Source: an uncultured Bacilli bacterium (GTDB lineage: Bacteria > Bacillota_I > Bacilli_A > RF39 > UBA660). Taken from it: a stretch of DNA of 6,491 nucleotides. The translations under genes and the position numbers were made by a program. Positions 6,227 to 6,491 of the stretch are shown one piece after another (within the stretch, counting starts at the first letter, position 1; each line of letters opens with the position of its first letter). The notes beneath the pieces were generated by a model. It did no database searches. It was not told the origin of the DNA and was given only the letters and a program-made list of their open reading frames with translations. Where the stretch lies: NCBI GenBank assembly GCA_947586295.1, contig CANPXQ010000052.1, positions 1-6,491 on the forward strand. The letters are read 5' to 3'.

Positions 6227-6491
6227 ATGAAAAGTGTTGCAATTAAAGGGGTTAAGAAATTTGAAATAAAAGAAATAGATGAACCGGTAGAAGGGGATAA
6301 AGTAATAATTGATGTTAAAAAATGTGGTATTTGTGGTAGTGATTTACATTATTGGGTATCTGGTAATCCAGTTGGTTTAGTAATGGGTCACGAATATGCG
6401 GGAACGGTAATTTATCCGGGATCTCGTAGTGATTTAAAAGTGGGGGATCGGGTTACGGCTTTACCAATTAGTCCTTGTGGTCATTGTGAAG
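6227..6491 (+). CDS. Zinc-dependent medium-chain alcohol/polyol dehydrogenase (5' part)
   Basis: Only the first 88 residues are in the window; the frame is open to the edge. This is the GroES-like domain of a zinc-dependent medium-chain dehydrogenase (NAD(P)-linked oxidation of an alcohol or polyol). Visible: CGICGSDLHYW (33-43), in which Cys36 is the expected catalytic zinc ligand; GHEYAG (54-59), with the His-Glu pair at 55-56; KVGDRV (71-76); and PCGHC (83-87), the first two cysteines of the structural zinc lobe. The CGICGSDLHYW form resembles sorbitol, butanediol and threonine dehydrogenases; the substrate cannot be told without the C-terminal half. AGGAAAGGG (6211-6219) precedes the ATG by 7 bases. 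The gene starts 24 bases after the DUF2207 stop with no terminator between, so co-transcription is possible. Confidence 0.93.
   Translation, partial: MKSVAIKGVKKFEIKEIDEPVEGDKVIIDVKKCGICGSDLHYWVSGNPVGLVMGHEYAGTVIYPGSRSDLKVGDRVTALPISPCGHCE

Noticed and set aside
1..6491. CRISPR array, transposon ends, tRNA or riboswitch
   Set aside because: No regularly spaced repeats, terminal inverted repeats with a transposase, cloverleaf-like segments or long structured leaders were found; all gaps between genes are under 65 bases.

Overview
The window is a very AT-rich stretch from a bacterium, most likely a low-GC Firmicutes (Bacilli) lineage of the Erysipelotrichales/RF39 type. Evidence: strong AAGGAGG-type Shine-Dalgarno sites, all six visible stop codons TAA, AT-loaded codons (AAA, AAT, TTA, ATT), and the gene families present. 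All seven Trp codons in the readable genes are TGG and no gene needs TGA read through, so the standard bacterial code fits better than the TGA=Trp code of mycoplasmas. A PopT-family undecaprenyl-phosphate translocase suggests a lineage that makes cell-wall or other undecaprenyl-linked polymers. The lineage placement is inference.

Layout: (1) 2-145, the 3' end of an unrecognised + strand gene. (2) 157-687, frr (ribosome recycling factor, a compact 176 aa form), with a near-consensus promoter inside the end of the preceding gene, followed by a small intrinsic terminator. (3) 743-2923, priA (replication restart helicase), with a promoter-like pair that starts inside that terminator. (4) 2904-3692 on the minus strand, popT (DUF368), converging on priA and overlapping its 3' end by 20 bases. 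(5) A 63-base divergent intergenic region with overlapping promoter candidates. (6) 3756-4310 lemA. (7) A hairpin overlapping the lemA stop. (8) 4346-6202, a DUF2207 membrane protein with signal peptide and Gly-rich tail. (9) 6227 to the window end, the start of a zinc-dependent medium-chain dehydrogenase.

frr and priA are housekeeping functions (translation recycling, replication restart). popT serves envelope lipid-carrier recycling. lemA and the DUF2207 gene form a recurring pair of membrane proteins of unknown function and are probably co-transcribed; the dehydrogenase follows after 24 bases and may be read from the same transcript. There is no gene-free stretch above 300 bases, and I see no RNA genes, mobile elements, CRISPR arrays or prophage features. 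I did not find a new defence or mobile system. The most open biology here is the lemA-DUF2207 pair and the very compact regulatory junctions.
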